Below are positions 16,382 to 27,300 of a DNA stretch of 50,781 nucleotides, piece by piece. The notes under the pieces are model-generated. The model made no database searches and had not been told where the DNA came from. It was given only the letters and a program-made list of their open reading frames with translations. Location of the stretch: NCBI RefSeq assembly GCF_900110255.1, contig NZ_FODD01000048.1, forward strand, positions 1 to 50,781, in the 5' to 3' direction. Source of the DNA: Actinacidiphila rubida (GTDB lineage: Bacteria; Actinomycetota; Actinomycetes; Streptomycetales; Streptomycetaceae). The position numbers were made by a program, and so were the translations under genes. How positions within the stretch are numbered: the first letter of the stretch is position 1; each line of letters starts with the position of its first letter.

Positions 16382-16422
16382 GAGACCGTGTGCTTCACGC
16401 CCCCGGAGAGGCGGCCGTGCCG

Positions 16423-17205
16423 ATGACCTACGACGAGTCCGGCATCATCGACGCCATCGAGCGGCTGGCCCGCACCGACGTGGCGGCGCTCACCCAGGAC
16501 CAGCTCGACGGCGTCGACCAGTTCCACGCGGGCGGCCCCGAGGCCGTCGACCGCCTCGTCCCCGCACTGCGCCTCGGTCCCGGCACGACGCTGCTCGACG
16601 TCGGCTCGGGCTTCGGGGGCCCGGCCCGCCAGATCGCCCGCGCCACCGGCTGCGACGTCGTCGGCGTCGACATCACCGCCGCGTACGTGGAGGCCGCGCG
16701 CGAACTCACCGCGCACGCGGGCCTCGACGCGCGGGTGCGCTTCCACCACACCCGGTTGTCCGGCCTCCCGCTGACCGGCTTCGACGCCGCGGTCACCCTG
16801 CACGTCCAGATGAACGTCGCGGACAAGCGCGCGTTCTACGCCGACATCGCCGCCCGCCTGCGCCCCGGCGCCCGCCTCGCCGTCCACGAGGTCTGCCGCG
16901 CCGGCGACGCCCGGCCCCCGCTGCCCCTGCCCTGGTCGCTCGACGGCTCCGACAGCTTCCTCGCCACTCCCGACGAGCTCCGCCGCGACATCGCCGCCGC
17001 CGGCTTCGACCTCGTCGAGTGGACCGACGACACCTCCTGGGCCGCCGACTGGTTCTCCGCCCTCGGCCGCCGCCTCTCCGCCGCCCCCGCCCCCCTCACC
17101 CTTCCCGCCCTGCTCGCCGACGGTCCCACCCGCATGCTCAACTACGCGATCGCCCTCACCGACGGCACCCTCACCCTCCACCGCGGCACCTTCACCGCGT
17201 CCTGA
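16423..17205 (+). CDS. SAM-dependent methyltransferase (class I)
   Basis: A 260-residue cytoplasmic methyltransferase. SAM motif I is LLDVGSGFGGPAR, followed by VVGVDIT (acidic ribose contact) and a D-AAVTLHVQMNV motif. The C-terminal half resembles sarcosine/dimethylglycine or sterol-type N/C-methyltransferases (STWSLDG-like PWSLDGSDSFLATPDEL). The substrate is unknown. The ATG at 16423 is 11 nt from GGAGAGG; the GTG at 16417 would have better spacing, adding two residues. The upstream extension to 16345 is just the promoter region. Likely induced when the HxlR regulator is released. Confidence 0.85.
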   Translation: MTYDESGIIDAIERLARTDVAALTQDQLDGVDQFHAGGPEAVDRLVPALRLGPGTTLLDVGSGFGGPARQIARATGCDVVGVDITAAYVEAARELTAHAGLDARVRFHHTRLSGLPLTGFDAAVTLHVQMNVADKRAFYADIAARLRPGARLAVHEVCRAGDARPPLPLPWSLDGSDSFLATPDELRRDIAAAGFDLVEWTDDTSWAADWFSALGRRLSAAPAPLTLPALLADGPTRMLNYAIALTDGTLTLHRGTFTAS

Positions 17206-17376
17206 ACACCGGACCACCGCACGCCTGTTGGGACGGACCGGCCCGCTCCGGGACCAGGTCCGGCGCGACCGGCCCAATTGCTTGGCCGCGTGTCCGAGGA
17301 GGTCGCTACGCTTTGCGGGCCCTGAGTGGCCCTCTGATCCTCACGGGGCCGGGGCGGTGTCTCCAGGGGGGGACCT

Positions 17377-20300
17377 ATGTCAGACGTTTCCGGCGAGGTG
17401 CGCCGGTTCAGGCGGCGTCACGGGAGACCGTGGGCGGCCGCGCGTGCGGCCGTCGCCACCGGTGTCGCCGTCGCGCTGCTCGGCTGGGCGGGACCCAGCC
17501 AGGCCAGCTCCGCAAGCGCGGCGGCACAGCCCGCCGCCACCGCCGTGTCCGCCTCCGCGCACCACGCGGAGTCCACCCGTTCGACGCGGCCCCCGGCGCC
17601 CACCGCGTCGGCGAAGCCCGCGCCGAGCACGCTCCCGGCCGCGGGCCCCATGGCCTCCGGAACGGCGAAGCCCGAGGCCGCCCCGAAGAAGGCCCCGGCG
17701 CCGTCCGCCGCCCAGGTGAAGGCCCTGCGCGCCGCCTCCGCGGCCCGCGCCGCCGCCTCGGCGACACGGGCGGACACCCAGACCACCGGGTGCGGCGCGC
17801 CGTTGCCGCTCGACACCGTGCACGCCTGCTCGTCGATCACCCAGGGCGGCACCGACACCTACACCGTCACCACCACCGCCGATGACGACGTGCTGACGAT
17901 TCAGCTCGCCACGGCCGCCGACGCCGCGTTGACCCTGCGGCTCACCGGTCCCGACGACGCCGTGTTCCGCTGCGTCGGGGGAGCGGGACCCACCACGTGC
18001 ACCACGGGTCCGGCCGGCGACTACACGCTCACGGTCACCGACCAGTACGGCAGCGGCGCCTACACGCTCGCGGCGTCGTCCTTGAGATCCTCCCCGTGCC
18101 ACGCGGTCACCGACGCCGATCTGGCCTTCGGCGGGACGCCGTTGACCGGATCGCTCGCCGCCGGCGCCGCCTCCGCGTGCGACGCGTTCGGCGACAGCGC
18201 CGCCGCCGGGGACGTGCTGCGGCTCGGCACTCTGGCCCAGGGGCTCCAGGGCACGATGTACGACGCCAACGCCACCGCGGTCTGCTACGCCTCCTCGTAC
18301 GTCAACGCCTGCACGCTCTCGGGCACGGCCCCCTACCGGATGCTCGTGCAGAGCGTCTACGCGCAGGCCGTCACCTACTCCCTGGCCGTGAACCGGCTGT
18401 CCCACCCCTCCGGTTGCACGACGCTGGCCCCCGCACCCTTCGGCGACCCGGGATCCGGCGCGGCCTCCGGCACGGTGCCGGTCGGCGGCGTGACGTGCCG
18501 CGCGGTCGCGCTGCCCGCCGGGCCCGCGCAGGTGTCGCTCCAGGGCGGGGCCTCCACCAGCGGTGCCGCCTCCTGGCAGCTGTACACCGCCGACGGCACC
18601 CCGGTCTGCCAGGGCAGCGACGACGCGACGTGCGACAGCCTGCCGGGAGCCGGCACCTACAGCCTCCTGGTGGACGACGTGTCGCCCTACGAGGACGCCT
18701 CCTACGCGATCGCACTCGTCCCGCTGACCAGCACCACCGGCTGCGCCGCCGCCGTGGGCACGGCCTACGACCTGCCGCCGCTGCACGGCGATCTGGCCTC
18801 CCCCGTGCAGGTGGACTGCCAGGCGTTCGACGCGACGGCCGGCGACCGCATCGACCTCACCGCGAGCCCGGACGTCTACGCCGAGCTGAGCGCGGTGATC
18901 GTCGACCCGTCCGGCGCGCCGAGCTGTTCGAGGGACACCGCCGACGGCAGCAGCCAGGACGGCTGCGTCCTCACCGGCACCGGCCCCTACCGGGTCGTCA
19001 CCCACAGCCTGTACGCGTTCACCGGGACGTACAGCATGCGCATCGGCGGCCTGTCGCACCCCGCGGGCTGCACCGCCCTGTCGCCGCAGGCCTACGGCAC
19101 CGCGCCGGTCCCGTCCACCGACCCCTGCTGGCTGCTCCAGGTCCCCGCGGCGGGCGCGTACGACGTGGGCGGCACGGGGGTCTACCGCGAGGACGGCACG
19201 CGGTTCTGCGCGCAGGGCGCCGCCCTGTGCACGTTCCCGGCCGCGGGCACGTACGCCATGGTGTTCCGGCCCGGTTACGTCGACGACGGCACGTTCACGC
19301 CCGTGTTCGTCTCCCCGGCGCAGACCGCGGGATGCGCGGCGGGCTCCGACACGGGCTTCGCCACCGGCGCCCTGCGGGTCGACCTGTCCGCGGCGGGCGT
19401 GCGCGACTGCCTCACCCTGCCGACCGCCTCCGGCAACGGGCTCTACCTGGCCGCGAGTTACTCCGACGCCGGGTACGTCCCGGACGAGACGGTGTACGAC
19501 GCCGCGGGCGTCCAGCAGTGCGAGAACACGTACGCGTTCCACGTCTGCAAGCTGACCGGCACCGCGCCCTTCCACATGGTGCTCACCGCGCCCCGGCCGG
19601 CCGTCTACGGCCTGACCGTCCAGCGCACCGGTGACAGCGCGGGCTGCGCGGCCTGGCCGCTGTCCGCGTTCGGCGGCTCCACGGGCACGGCGGTGACGCT
19701 CACCGCCGTCCGGCAGACCGCCTGCCTGGCGCTCCCCGCGAGCGGGCACTCCACCGCGGAGATGTTCGACTTCACGAACACCGCGAACAAGGTCAACGCC
19801 TCCGTCCAGGTCTTCGACGCGGCGGGCGACCAGGTGTGCGCGACCATCGGCAGCTCGACGACGACGTGCCGGTTCACCGCCGGGGCCGGCTACACGGCCG
19901 TCCTGGTCGGCGTCGGCACCGCCGACACCTACCACCTCGTGCACCGCGACGTGTCCTCGACGGCGTCGTGCGCCGCCCCGGCGTCGCTGACCGTCGGCAG
20001 CGCGGCCACCGACTACACCTTCACCTCCGCGCTCGACTCCCGCTGCCTGCGCGTCAAGGCGGCCACCACGGACAAGCTGTGGCTGTCCGTGCGGACCCCG
20101 GCGGCCGCCGCGAACACCGGCGCCGACCTCCTGGTCGTCGACTCCTCGGGCGCCATCGTGTGCTGGCAGTACGGCGCCTCGTGCCGGGTCAGCGGCTCGG
20201 CCGACTACGTGGTCGCCGTCCTCGCCTCGAACTACGCGGGCACGCCGATCGCCGCCCACGTGGACACCTGGCGGGTCGGCACCGCCTCCGGCTGGGTGTC

Positions 20301-21075
20301 CCAGTGCACGGCGAACTCCCTGCCCGCGGACGGCTTCGGGCCGCGTACCGGCAGCCTGACGCAGACCTCGGCGGCCCTCTGCGGAGTGATGCAGGTCAAG
20401 CAGCACCAGCTCTGGAACGTGTACCTGGCGACGGGCGACCCGGCGCACGTCCCCGCGCTGGGCATCTACGACGGGAACGCCTGGAACGGCTCCGGCTACG
20501 ACTTCCACTACCAGTGCATGGAGTCCTCGCCGGGATTCCGGTACCAGTGCTCCGGCAGCACCAGCGCCGCCCAGGTGCTGTTCCTCCTCAGCCCGGGCGA
20601 CACCGCCCTGCCCGTCCCGTACACGCTCCAGGGCGTGTGCACGTCCCAGTGCGCGACGGGGCCCAAGACCGCGGACGTGACGGCCCTGTCGCCCGCGTCG
20701 GGTCCGGCCGAATCGGACAACCAGGTGGTCGTGCACGGCACCAACCTGACGCTCGGCACGACGGTGGACCTGCGGAAGAACGGCCTCTCGGTCATCGACT
20801 ACCCGATGTCGTACCCCGTGTCCGTCAGCGCCGACGGCACGTCGCTGACGGTGCGGCTGGCCACGTACGGCGTGCCGCCGGGCCGGTACGACGTCGTCCT
20901 GGACGACACCGGATACCAGGTCGGCACCCGGTCCCCCGGGTACCTGCCGGGCGGCTACACCGTCACCAAGGCGCCCATCAAGAAGGGCGGCGGCCCGGCA
21001 GCCATCACCGAACCCGCCTGGATGGCCGCCTTCCTGAAGAACCGTCCCCACCGGACGGTGACCTACCACCGCTGA
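17377..21075 (+). CDS. Giant secreted protein with nine four-cysteine repeats and an IPT/TIG domain
   Basis: A 1232-residue exported protein. The N-terminus has an Arg-rich region and a hydrophobic stretch (about 20-40), then an Ala/Pro/Ser-rich spacer to about 135. From Cys139 to about 1098 I count nine units of 95-120 residues, each with the pattern (G/S)C..L, a C-x-aliphatic near the middle, V-D-x-x-G-x-x-x-C, then a fourth Cys followed by L-(T/S)-GTAPY and a TY-x-L strand. These resemble prepeptidase-like (PPC) beta-sandwiches with two disulfides each. An IPT/TIG domain follows (about 1100-1190), then a short basic tail. I do not recognise a catalytic domain. A cell-surface adhesin or matrix protein is plausible. 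It ends at a strong hairpin. Confidence 0.85.
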   Translation: MSDVSGEVRRFRRRHGRPWAAARAAVATGVAVALLGWAGPSQASSASAAAQPAATAVSASAHHAESTRSTRPPAPTASAKPAPSTLPAAGPMASGTAKPEAAPKKAPAPSAAQVKALRAASAARAAASATRADTQTTGCGAPLPLDTVHACSSITQGGTDTYTVTTTADDDVLTIQLATAADAALTLRLTGPDDAVFRCVGGAGPTTCTTGPAGDYTLTVTDQYGSGAYTLAASSLRSSPCHAVTDADLAFGGTPLTGSLAAGAASACDAFGDSAAAGDVLRLGTLAQGLQGTMYDANATAVCYASSYVNACTLSGTAPYRMLVQSVYAQAVTYSLAVNRLSHPSGCTTLAPAPFGDPGSGAASGTVPVGGVTCRAVALPAGPAQVSLQGGASTSGAASWQLYTADGTPVCQGSDDATCDSLPGAGTYSLLVDDVSPYEDASYAIALVPLTSTTGCAAAVGTAYDLPPLHGDLASPVQVDCQAFDATAGDRIDLTASPDVYAELSAVIVDPSGAPSCSRDTADGSSQDGCVLTGTGPYRVVTHSLYAFTGTYSMRIGGLSHPAGCTALSPQAYGTAPVPSTDPCWLLQVPAAGAYDVGGTGVYREDGTRFCAQGAALCTFPAAGTYAMVFRPGYVDDGTFTPVFVSPAQTAGCAAGSDTGFATGALRVDLSAAGVRDCLTLPTASGNGLYLAASYSDAGYVPDETVYDAAGVQQCENTYAFHVCKLTGTAPFHMVLTAPRPAVYGLTVQRTGDSAGCAAWPLSAFGGSTGTAVTLTAVRQTACLALPASGHSTAEMFDFTNTANKVNASVQVFDAAGDQVCATIGSSTTTCRFTAGAGYTAVLVGVGTADTYHLVHRDVSSTASCAAPASLTVGSAATDYTFTSALDSRCLRVKAATTDKLWLSVRTPAAAANTGADLLVVDSSGAIVCWQYGASCRVSGSADYVVAVLASNYAGTPIAAHVDTWRVGTASGWVSQCTANSLPADGFGPRTGSLTQTSAALCGVMQVKQHQLWNVYLATGDPAHVPALGIYDGNAWNGSGYDFHYQCMESSPGFRYQCSGSTSAAQVLFLLSPGDTALPVPYTLQGVCTSQCATGPKTADVTALSPASGPAESDNQVVVHGTNLTLGTTVDLRKNGLSVIDYPMSYPVSVSADGTSLTVRLATYGVPPGRYDVVLDDTGYQVGTRSPGYLPGGYTVTKAPIKKGGGPAAITEPAWMAAFLKNRPHRTVTYHR

Positions 21076-21100
21076 CCGGGCTCGCACCCGAAGGCCGCGA

Positions 21101-21124
21101 GGGCCCCGCCGTCCGGCGGGGCCC
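21101..21124 (+). terminator. Hairpin after giant repeat protein
   Basis: GGGCCCCGCC pairs with GGCGGGGCCC around GTCC, 26 bp past the stop codon. Confidence 0.8.
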
Positions 21125-21311
21125 TTCGCCGTGGAACCGCTCCGGCCGGCCCGGCGCCACCGGCGCCGGTCCCTCCGGGCGCACCAACTGTGCGGCTTCT
21201 GTTTGTCCGTTGTACGCCTTGTCCGTGTCTGATGGTGGACGTCCGTGGACAGGACGGGAATACTCCCGCATGTCCACTGCCGTCTCGCTCTGCACGCTCC
21301 GGTGTTGGCCT

Positions 21312-21323
21312 GACAACGTTGTC
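21312..21323 (+). promoter_or_regulatory. LacI/ROK-type operator palindrome
   Basis: GACAACGTTGTC is a perfect 12-bp palindrome centred on CG, 47 bp before the GH92 start codon. This form is typical of LacI-family sugar regulators in actinobacteria. No regulator gene is adjacent. Confidence 0.7.
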
Positions 21324-21369
21324 TTCCGGGTCGGGCCGTGCACGCGCATCGCAACGCCGGAGAGGTCAC

Positions 21370-24300
21370 GTGCCCAAGAGATCCCCACTGCCCCCGCACC
21401 GCACGGTGCTTCCCAGACCCGACCGCCGGGGTCCCCGGCCGCTGCGCGCGACGGTCGCCGCACTGCTGACCGGTGCGCTCGGCCTCGCCGCGCTGGCGGG
21501 CGGCGGCGTGGCCGCCGCGGCGCCCGGCGCACCCGCGTCCGCGGGAGCGTCCGGCACGGACTGGACGAAGCTCGTCGACCCGTTCGTGTCGACCGGCGGC
21601 GACGACGGCAACGACCTCCCCGGCGCGGAGGCCCCGCACAGCCTGGCCAAGGTCAACCCGATGACCACGCCCGGCCGCAACCACTCCGGCTACGACTACA
21701 ACGAGAAGCACATCGCCGGGTTCACCGCCACGGACCTCGACGGTGTCGGCGGCTCGGGCGGCGGCGGCGACCTGCTGGTCGTCCCGACGTCCGTGCAGTA
21801 CGACAAGCGCCCCGCCACGAGCACGTACGCGCACCCGTACAGCCACGACGACGAGACCGCGACGCCCGGCTCCTACCAGGTGGGGCTCGGCGCCCTGTCC
21901 GGGACCGCGTCGTCGGTGACGCAGGACCCCGGCACCATCGACGCCGAGATGACCGCGACGACGCGCACCGCGCTGGAGCGGTACGCGTTCCCCGCCGGGT
22001 CGAAGCCCGAGCTCGTCCTCGACCTCGCGAACAACTTCACCAGCCGGACCCGCGCGACGCTGAAGGCGACGACGCTCCCGGACGGGACCACCTCGATCAC
22101 CGGCCTCGTCGCCGGATCGTTCAACGGCGCCTCGTACCAGCTGTACTACGACGCCACCACGAACGTCCCCGTGACCTCGCTGAAGAGCTGGGGCGCCGAC
22201 GGCAGGCTGACCGACGCGACCGCGCAGGACGGCGCCGACACCGGTGCGGTCCTCGGGTTCGACCCGGCCGCGGGCAACGACGTCGAACTGCGCGTCACGC
22301 TCTCGCCGATCAGTGCCGAGCAGGCCGCGACCGACCAGCACAACGAGGTCGGCGGGCTCACCTTCGACCAGGCGCGCGCGCAGACCAAGGCGGACTGGAA
22401 CCGCACGCTCGGCGCCGTCGCCGTGCGCGCCTCGGCGGCGTCCGACCCCGGGTCGACGCTCACCAAGGAGTTCTACACGCACCTGTACCGCATGTACGGG
22501 CTGCCGGTGAACGCCACCAGCACCAGCGGGACCTACCGCGGCGTCGACGGGGCGGTGCACCGCACCAACGGCTTCACGTACTACGACGGCTGGTCCACCT
22601 GGGACGACTTCCGCAAGTACTCCGTCGAGGCGTACATCGACCCGGCCACCTACCGGGACATGGTGCAGTCGCTCGTCGAGCTCTTCGCCGACGCGCACGC
22701 CTCCGGCAAGAGCCTCGGCAGCCTCACCCACTCGGTGCCGACGGTGCGGTGGGAGCGGTCGGCGGTGCTGGTCGCGGACGCGCTGTCGAAGGGCTACAAG
22801 AACTTCGACCGGCTCGACGAGGCCTACCCGGCGCTGCTGTCGTACGCCGGGTACTACACCGGCGCGCAGCTGCGGCAGGGCTACGTCACCGGTGACCCCG
22901 GCACGACCGTGCAGCGCGGCTACGACCAGTGGGCGCTGTCCGTGATCGCCGCCGCGCTCGGCAAGGACGCGGACGCGGCCAGGCTGCGCACCCAGTCGAC
23001 GATGGCGATCGACCACCTGGTGAAGTCCGGTGCCTGGACGGCGTCCGACGGCACGCAGGTCGGACTGCTGACCCCGCGCGCGGCCGGCGGCGACTGGCAG
23101 AGCGCCGACTACGAGAAGTTCGAGGCGGCCGGCCTCTACCAGGGCACGCTCTGGCAGTACAACTGGTACGACGCCTACGACATGGGCGACCTCATCAAGG
23201 CGATGGGCGGCGACAAGGCCGGAAAGGCCGCCGTGGAGCACATGTTCGGCGAGGACTCCACCGCCGCTGACGGCTCGACGATGCTGCACTCCAACGCCAA
23301 CGAGATCGACCTGCAGGCGCCCTACCTCTTCAACTACGTCGGCGAGCCGAGCCTGACGCAGAAGTGGGTGCGCGCCATCTACACGGGCACGACCTGGAAC
23401 CGCTACATCGCGACCGGTTCGACGAACGAAGCGCCGTCCTCCGGCGGCGAGTTCACCCCGCCGATCGACACGCAGGTCTACAAGCTCGCCCCGAACGGCT
23501 TCCTGCCGACGATGGACAACGACGCCGGCACCATGTCGACCATGTTCGTCGCGGCCGCCCTCGGCCTGTTCCCGGTGACCGCGGGCTCCAGCCAGTTCCA
23601 GATCGGCAGCCCGTTCTTCGACTCGACGACCATCACCTACGCCAACGGCACGACGTTCACGGTGAAGGCCGACGGCGTCTCGCCGACGAACTACTACGTG
23701 CAGAACGCGACGCTCGACGGCGAGCGGTTCGGCAACACCTGGCTCGACTACTCCCGGATCATCGCCGGCGGCACCCTGGACTTCACGATGGGCGCCAAGC
23801 CCTCCTCCTGGGGCTCCCGCACGCAGCCCGCGTACTCACTCGACACCGACTCCGGTGCGGGCAGCGGCGGTTCGGGCACGGACCAGGGCGACACCGTCGT
23901 CTCCGCCCGCCCGGCCACCGTCGCCACCGCCGCGGACGGCACCGTCGCCGGCACCGTGGACCTGACCCTGTCCGGCCCGGCGTCGTTCGCCGCCCACAAG
24001 GGGACCAGTCTCACCGCGTCCGGGGCGGCGCGCGTCACCGGCCTTCCCGCCGGTGTCACGGCGGACCTCCGCGTCACCGGAAAGGACACGGCGACGCTGT
24101 CCCTGACCGGCACCGCGGAGACCGACGCGCACCTCGGCATCGCGTTCCAGGACACGGCCTTCGCGCACGGTGTGCGGGCCTCGACGGTGACCGGCACCGG
24201 GGTCTCCCCGACCGACCCGCTGACCGTGTCCGCCGCCGCGGTGTACCGCAAGGCCCTCGTCACGCTCGTCGGCCAGGCGTCCCTGGTGCGCAGCGGCAAC

Positions 24301-27300
24301 TACTCCGACGGGTCCTGGACGCTGTTCCGCTCGGCGCTCGACCACGCGCGGACCGTCCTCGCGGACACCGCCGCCGGCACCGGCACGCTCATGGCCGCGC
24401 AGGACACCCTGGAGTCCGCCGGCGACGCGCTCACCATCGACGAGGGCGGCTACGCCGTCCTGCAGGCCGAGTCCCCCGACCAGAAGGACGGCCCCAGCCT
24501 GGTGAGCGAGGCGTACTACTCCGACGGCGACCTCGGCGGCGTCACCGAGGGAGCGTGGGAGCGGTTCGCCAAGCTGGACTTCGGCGGGGTCGCCCCGCGG
24601 AGCATCTCGGTGCGCTACGCCAACTCGCAGGCCGCCGACGCGAAGCCGAGCAGCGTGGACATCCACGCGGGCGGCGCCGACGGTCCCGTGGTCGGCAGCG
24701 TCACGCTGCCCGGCACCGGCGGCTGGCAGTACTACAGCACCGTGCAGGCGGCGGTCACCGACCCTGACGTCCTGCTCGGCGCGGGCGGCGCGACGTTCGT
24801 GTTCCACGCGCCGTCCGGCCAGCAGTGGGTGTCGAACTTCGACTGGTTCCAGTTCTCGCCGAACGACGTCACGTCGTCCCCGACGGCCACCCTCGCCACG
24901 CTGAGCGCGGCGAACACCACCACGACCGGCGGCGGCACGGTCCCGCTCAACCTCGCGAACGGCATCTTCGAGAACGTCTCCAACGGCGCGTGGGCCGAGT
25001 GGCAGGGCACCGACCTGCGGGACGGCGCCGACACCGTGACCGTCCGCTACGACAAGCCCCAGTCGCGGGCCGCGTCGGACTCGCACATCGAACTGCACCT
25101 CGGCGCGAAGGACGGCCCGAAGACCGTCGACATCCCGCTGGACTACACCGGTTCGGGCTGGGGGACCCTCGCCACCACGTCCGTGCACCTCGACCCGGCC
25201 GTCTTCGCGGGCGTCCAGGACGTGTACGCCGACTTCGTCTCCAGCACCCAGACCTCGTCCCAGCCGTACGTGGCCAACGTGTACACGCTGACCCTGACCC
25301 AGCAGGCGGACGCCCCCGTGGCGTTCGACGCGACCGCGTTCCACGCCACCAGCGGCGGCGGACTCAAGAGCGAGCCGGCCGGCTGGACCGGCGCCGGGTC
25401 GGCCACCGACCTCGGCGGCACGTACAACGGCGCCTGGCTCGACTACGGCGACATCGACTTCGGGGCCTCCCCGAAGAGCACCGTCACGCTCACCTATGTC
25501 AACAACTCGGCGCGCTGCGGCACCGGTTCGGCCGTCCAGCTCTACCTGGACACGTTCGACCCGGCCAACCCGGGCACGCCGTACGCGACGATCCCGCTGC
25601 CCGTCACGGGAAGCGCGTGGTCGTCCGGCGGGACGACGAGCCTGACGCTGCCCAAGGCGGTCACCGGCACCCACGCCGTCCACCTGCGGCTGACGACGAC
25701 CCCGGACTCCTCGCACCCGTACGTCGCGAACCTGGGCCGGCTCACCTTCACGCACGTCGACACGCCCGCCACCACGGACCTGACCGCGCTGCGCAAGGCC
25801 ATCGACCAGTACCAGGGCCTGTCCGCGGACGCGGCCCGCTACGACGCGATCGACTTCGGCGTGTACCTGCGGGAACTCGCCGCCGCGCGGGCCCTCGTGG
25901 CCGCCGCCGACGCGACGCAGCTCGACGTCGACACGCAGACGCGCGGCCTCACCCTGGCCGCGGACCAGCTGGTCCCGCTGCCCCGACTCACCCTGGAGGA
26001 CCTGGTCACGACCGCGTCCGCCCTCGACGACGCGCGCTACACCGACGCGTCCTGGGCGGCGTTCACCGGGGCACTCACCGCGGCCAGGACCGCGCTCGCC
26101 GACGGCACGTCGGCGGACGCGACCCTCACCGCCCGCCACGACGCGCTCCAGCAGGCGGTGTCCGCGCTCGTCACGAAGCCCAGGACGGTGCCGGCCGCGC
26201 CCGGCGCGGTCTCGGCCACGTCGTCAGGGTCGTCGGGGTCGTCCGGGTCGTCCGGCACGAGCGTGACCGTCGCGTGGTCCTCGCCCGAGGACACCGGCGG
26301 CTCACCGGTCACCGGCTTCAGGGTCACCCTCGACGACGGCCACCAGGTCGCCGTCGCCGATCCGGCGAGCCGGAGCACCACGTTCACGTGGCTGCCGTCC
26401 GGCCGCTCCTACACGGCGCGCGTCCAGGCCGTGAACGCCGTCGGCGCCTCGCAGCCGAGCGCCGCCACGGCACCCGTCGTGACGGGCGGCGGCACCCCGC
26501 AGAAGCCCACCGTGACGGGCGTGACCACCGACGGCACGCACGTCCGAGTCACCTGGCAGGCGGCCGGCGACGGCGGATTCCCGGTCATCGGCTACACCGT
26601 GGCCCTCGACGACGGGACCACCGCGCACGTCTCCGGCACGGCGGACACGGCGCTGCTCACCACCACGAGCAAGGCGAAGGCGCACACGGCCACCGTGACC
26701 GCGGTGACCCTCGCCGGCACCTCGGACGGCCCCGCCACGACCACCCCGGCGAGCGCCCCGGCGACCGCCGCCGACCCGGGATACACCCCGTCGCCCTTCC
26801 CGGACGGCACCCTCAACGCGACCTACACGTCGGACGCGTGGCCGAAGACCGGCGACGGGAGCGACTACTTCGACGACCTCCTCGCCGGCATCGACGACCT
26901 CCACTCCGATATCCTCGCGCCCAACTCCAAGGTGGCCGCGGGCACTCCGCTCACCGCGGAGAACGACCGGATCGCCGTGGGCATCAACAACGCGGCGACG
27001 CAGGCGGAGGTGGACCGGGCCGAGGTCGACGCGACGAACAGCGCCACCGTCACCATGGCCGACGGGCTCGGCTCCCGCCTCGGCCAGATCTACGGCGACG
27101 CGCTGAAGAGCGGCCGACTGCCGAAGACCAGCGCGCTGTTCTCCCGCGCCACCCAGAGCCTCGACACCCACGACGCGGCGAAGGACCACTTCGGCTACCT
27201 GCGTCCGTACGTGCGGCTCGGGTTCGTCGGCGACGGCGGTGACGTCTACGAGTCGCAGGACGGCTCCTACGGCAGCCTCACCACCAGCGGCTCGTACCCC

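Noticed and set aside
17380..23289. 1969-codon open frame on the minus strand, antisense to both giant proteins
   Set aside because: It is a by-product of high GC content. The plus-strand genes have the expected G/C third-position bias, domain content and signals; this frame gives Arg/Gly/Val-rich sequence with no domain.
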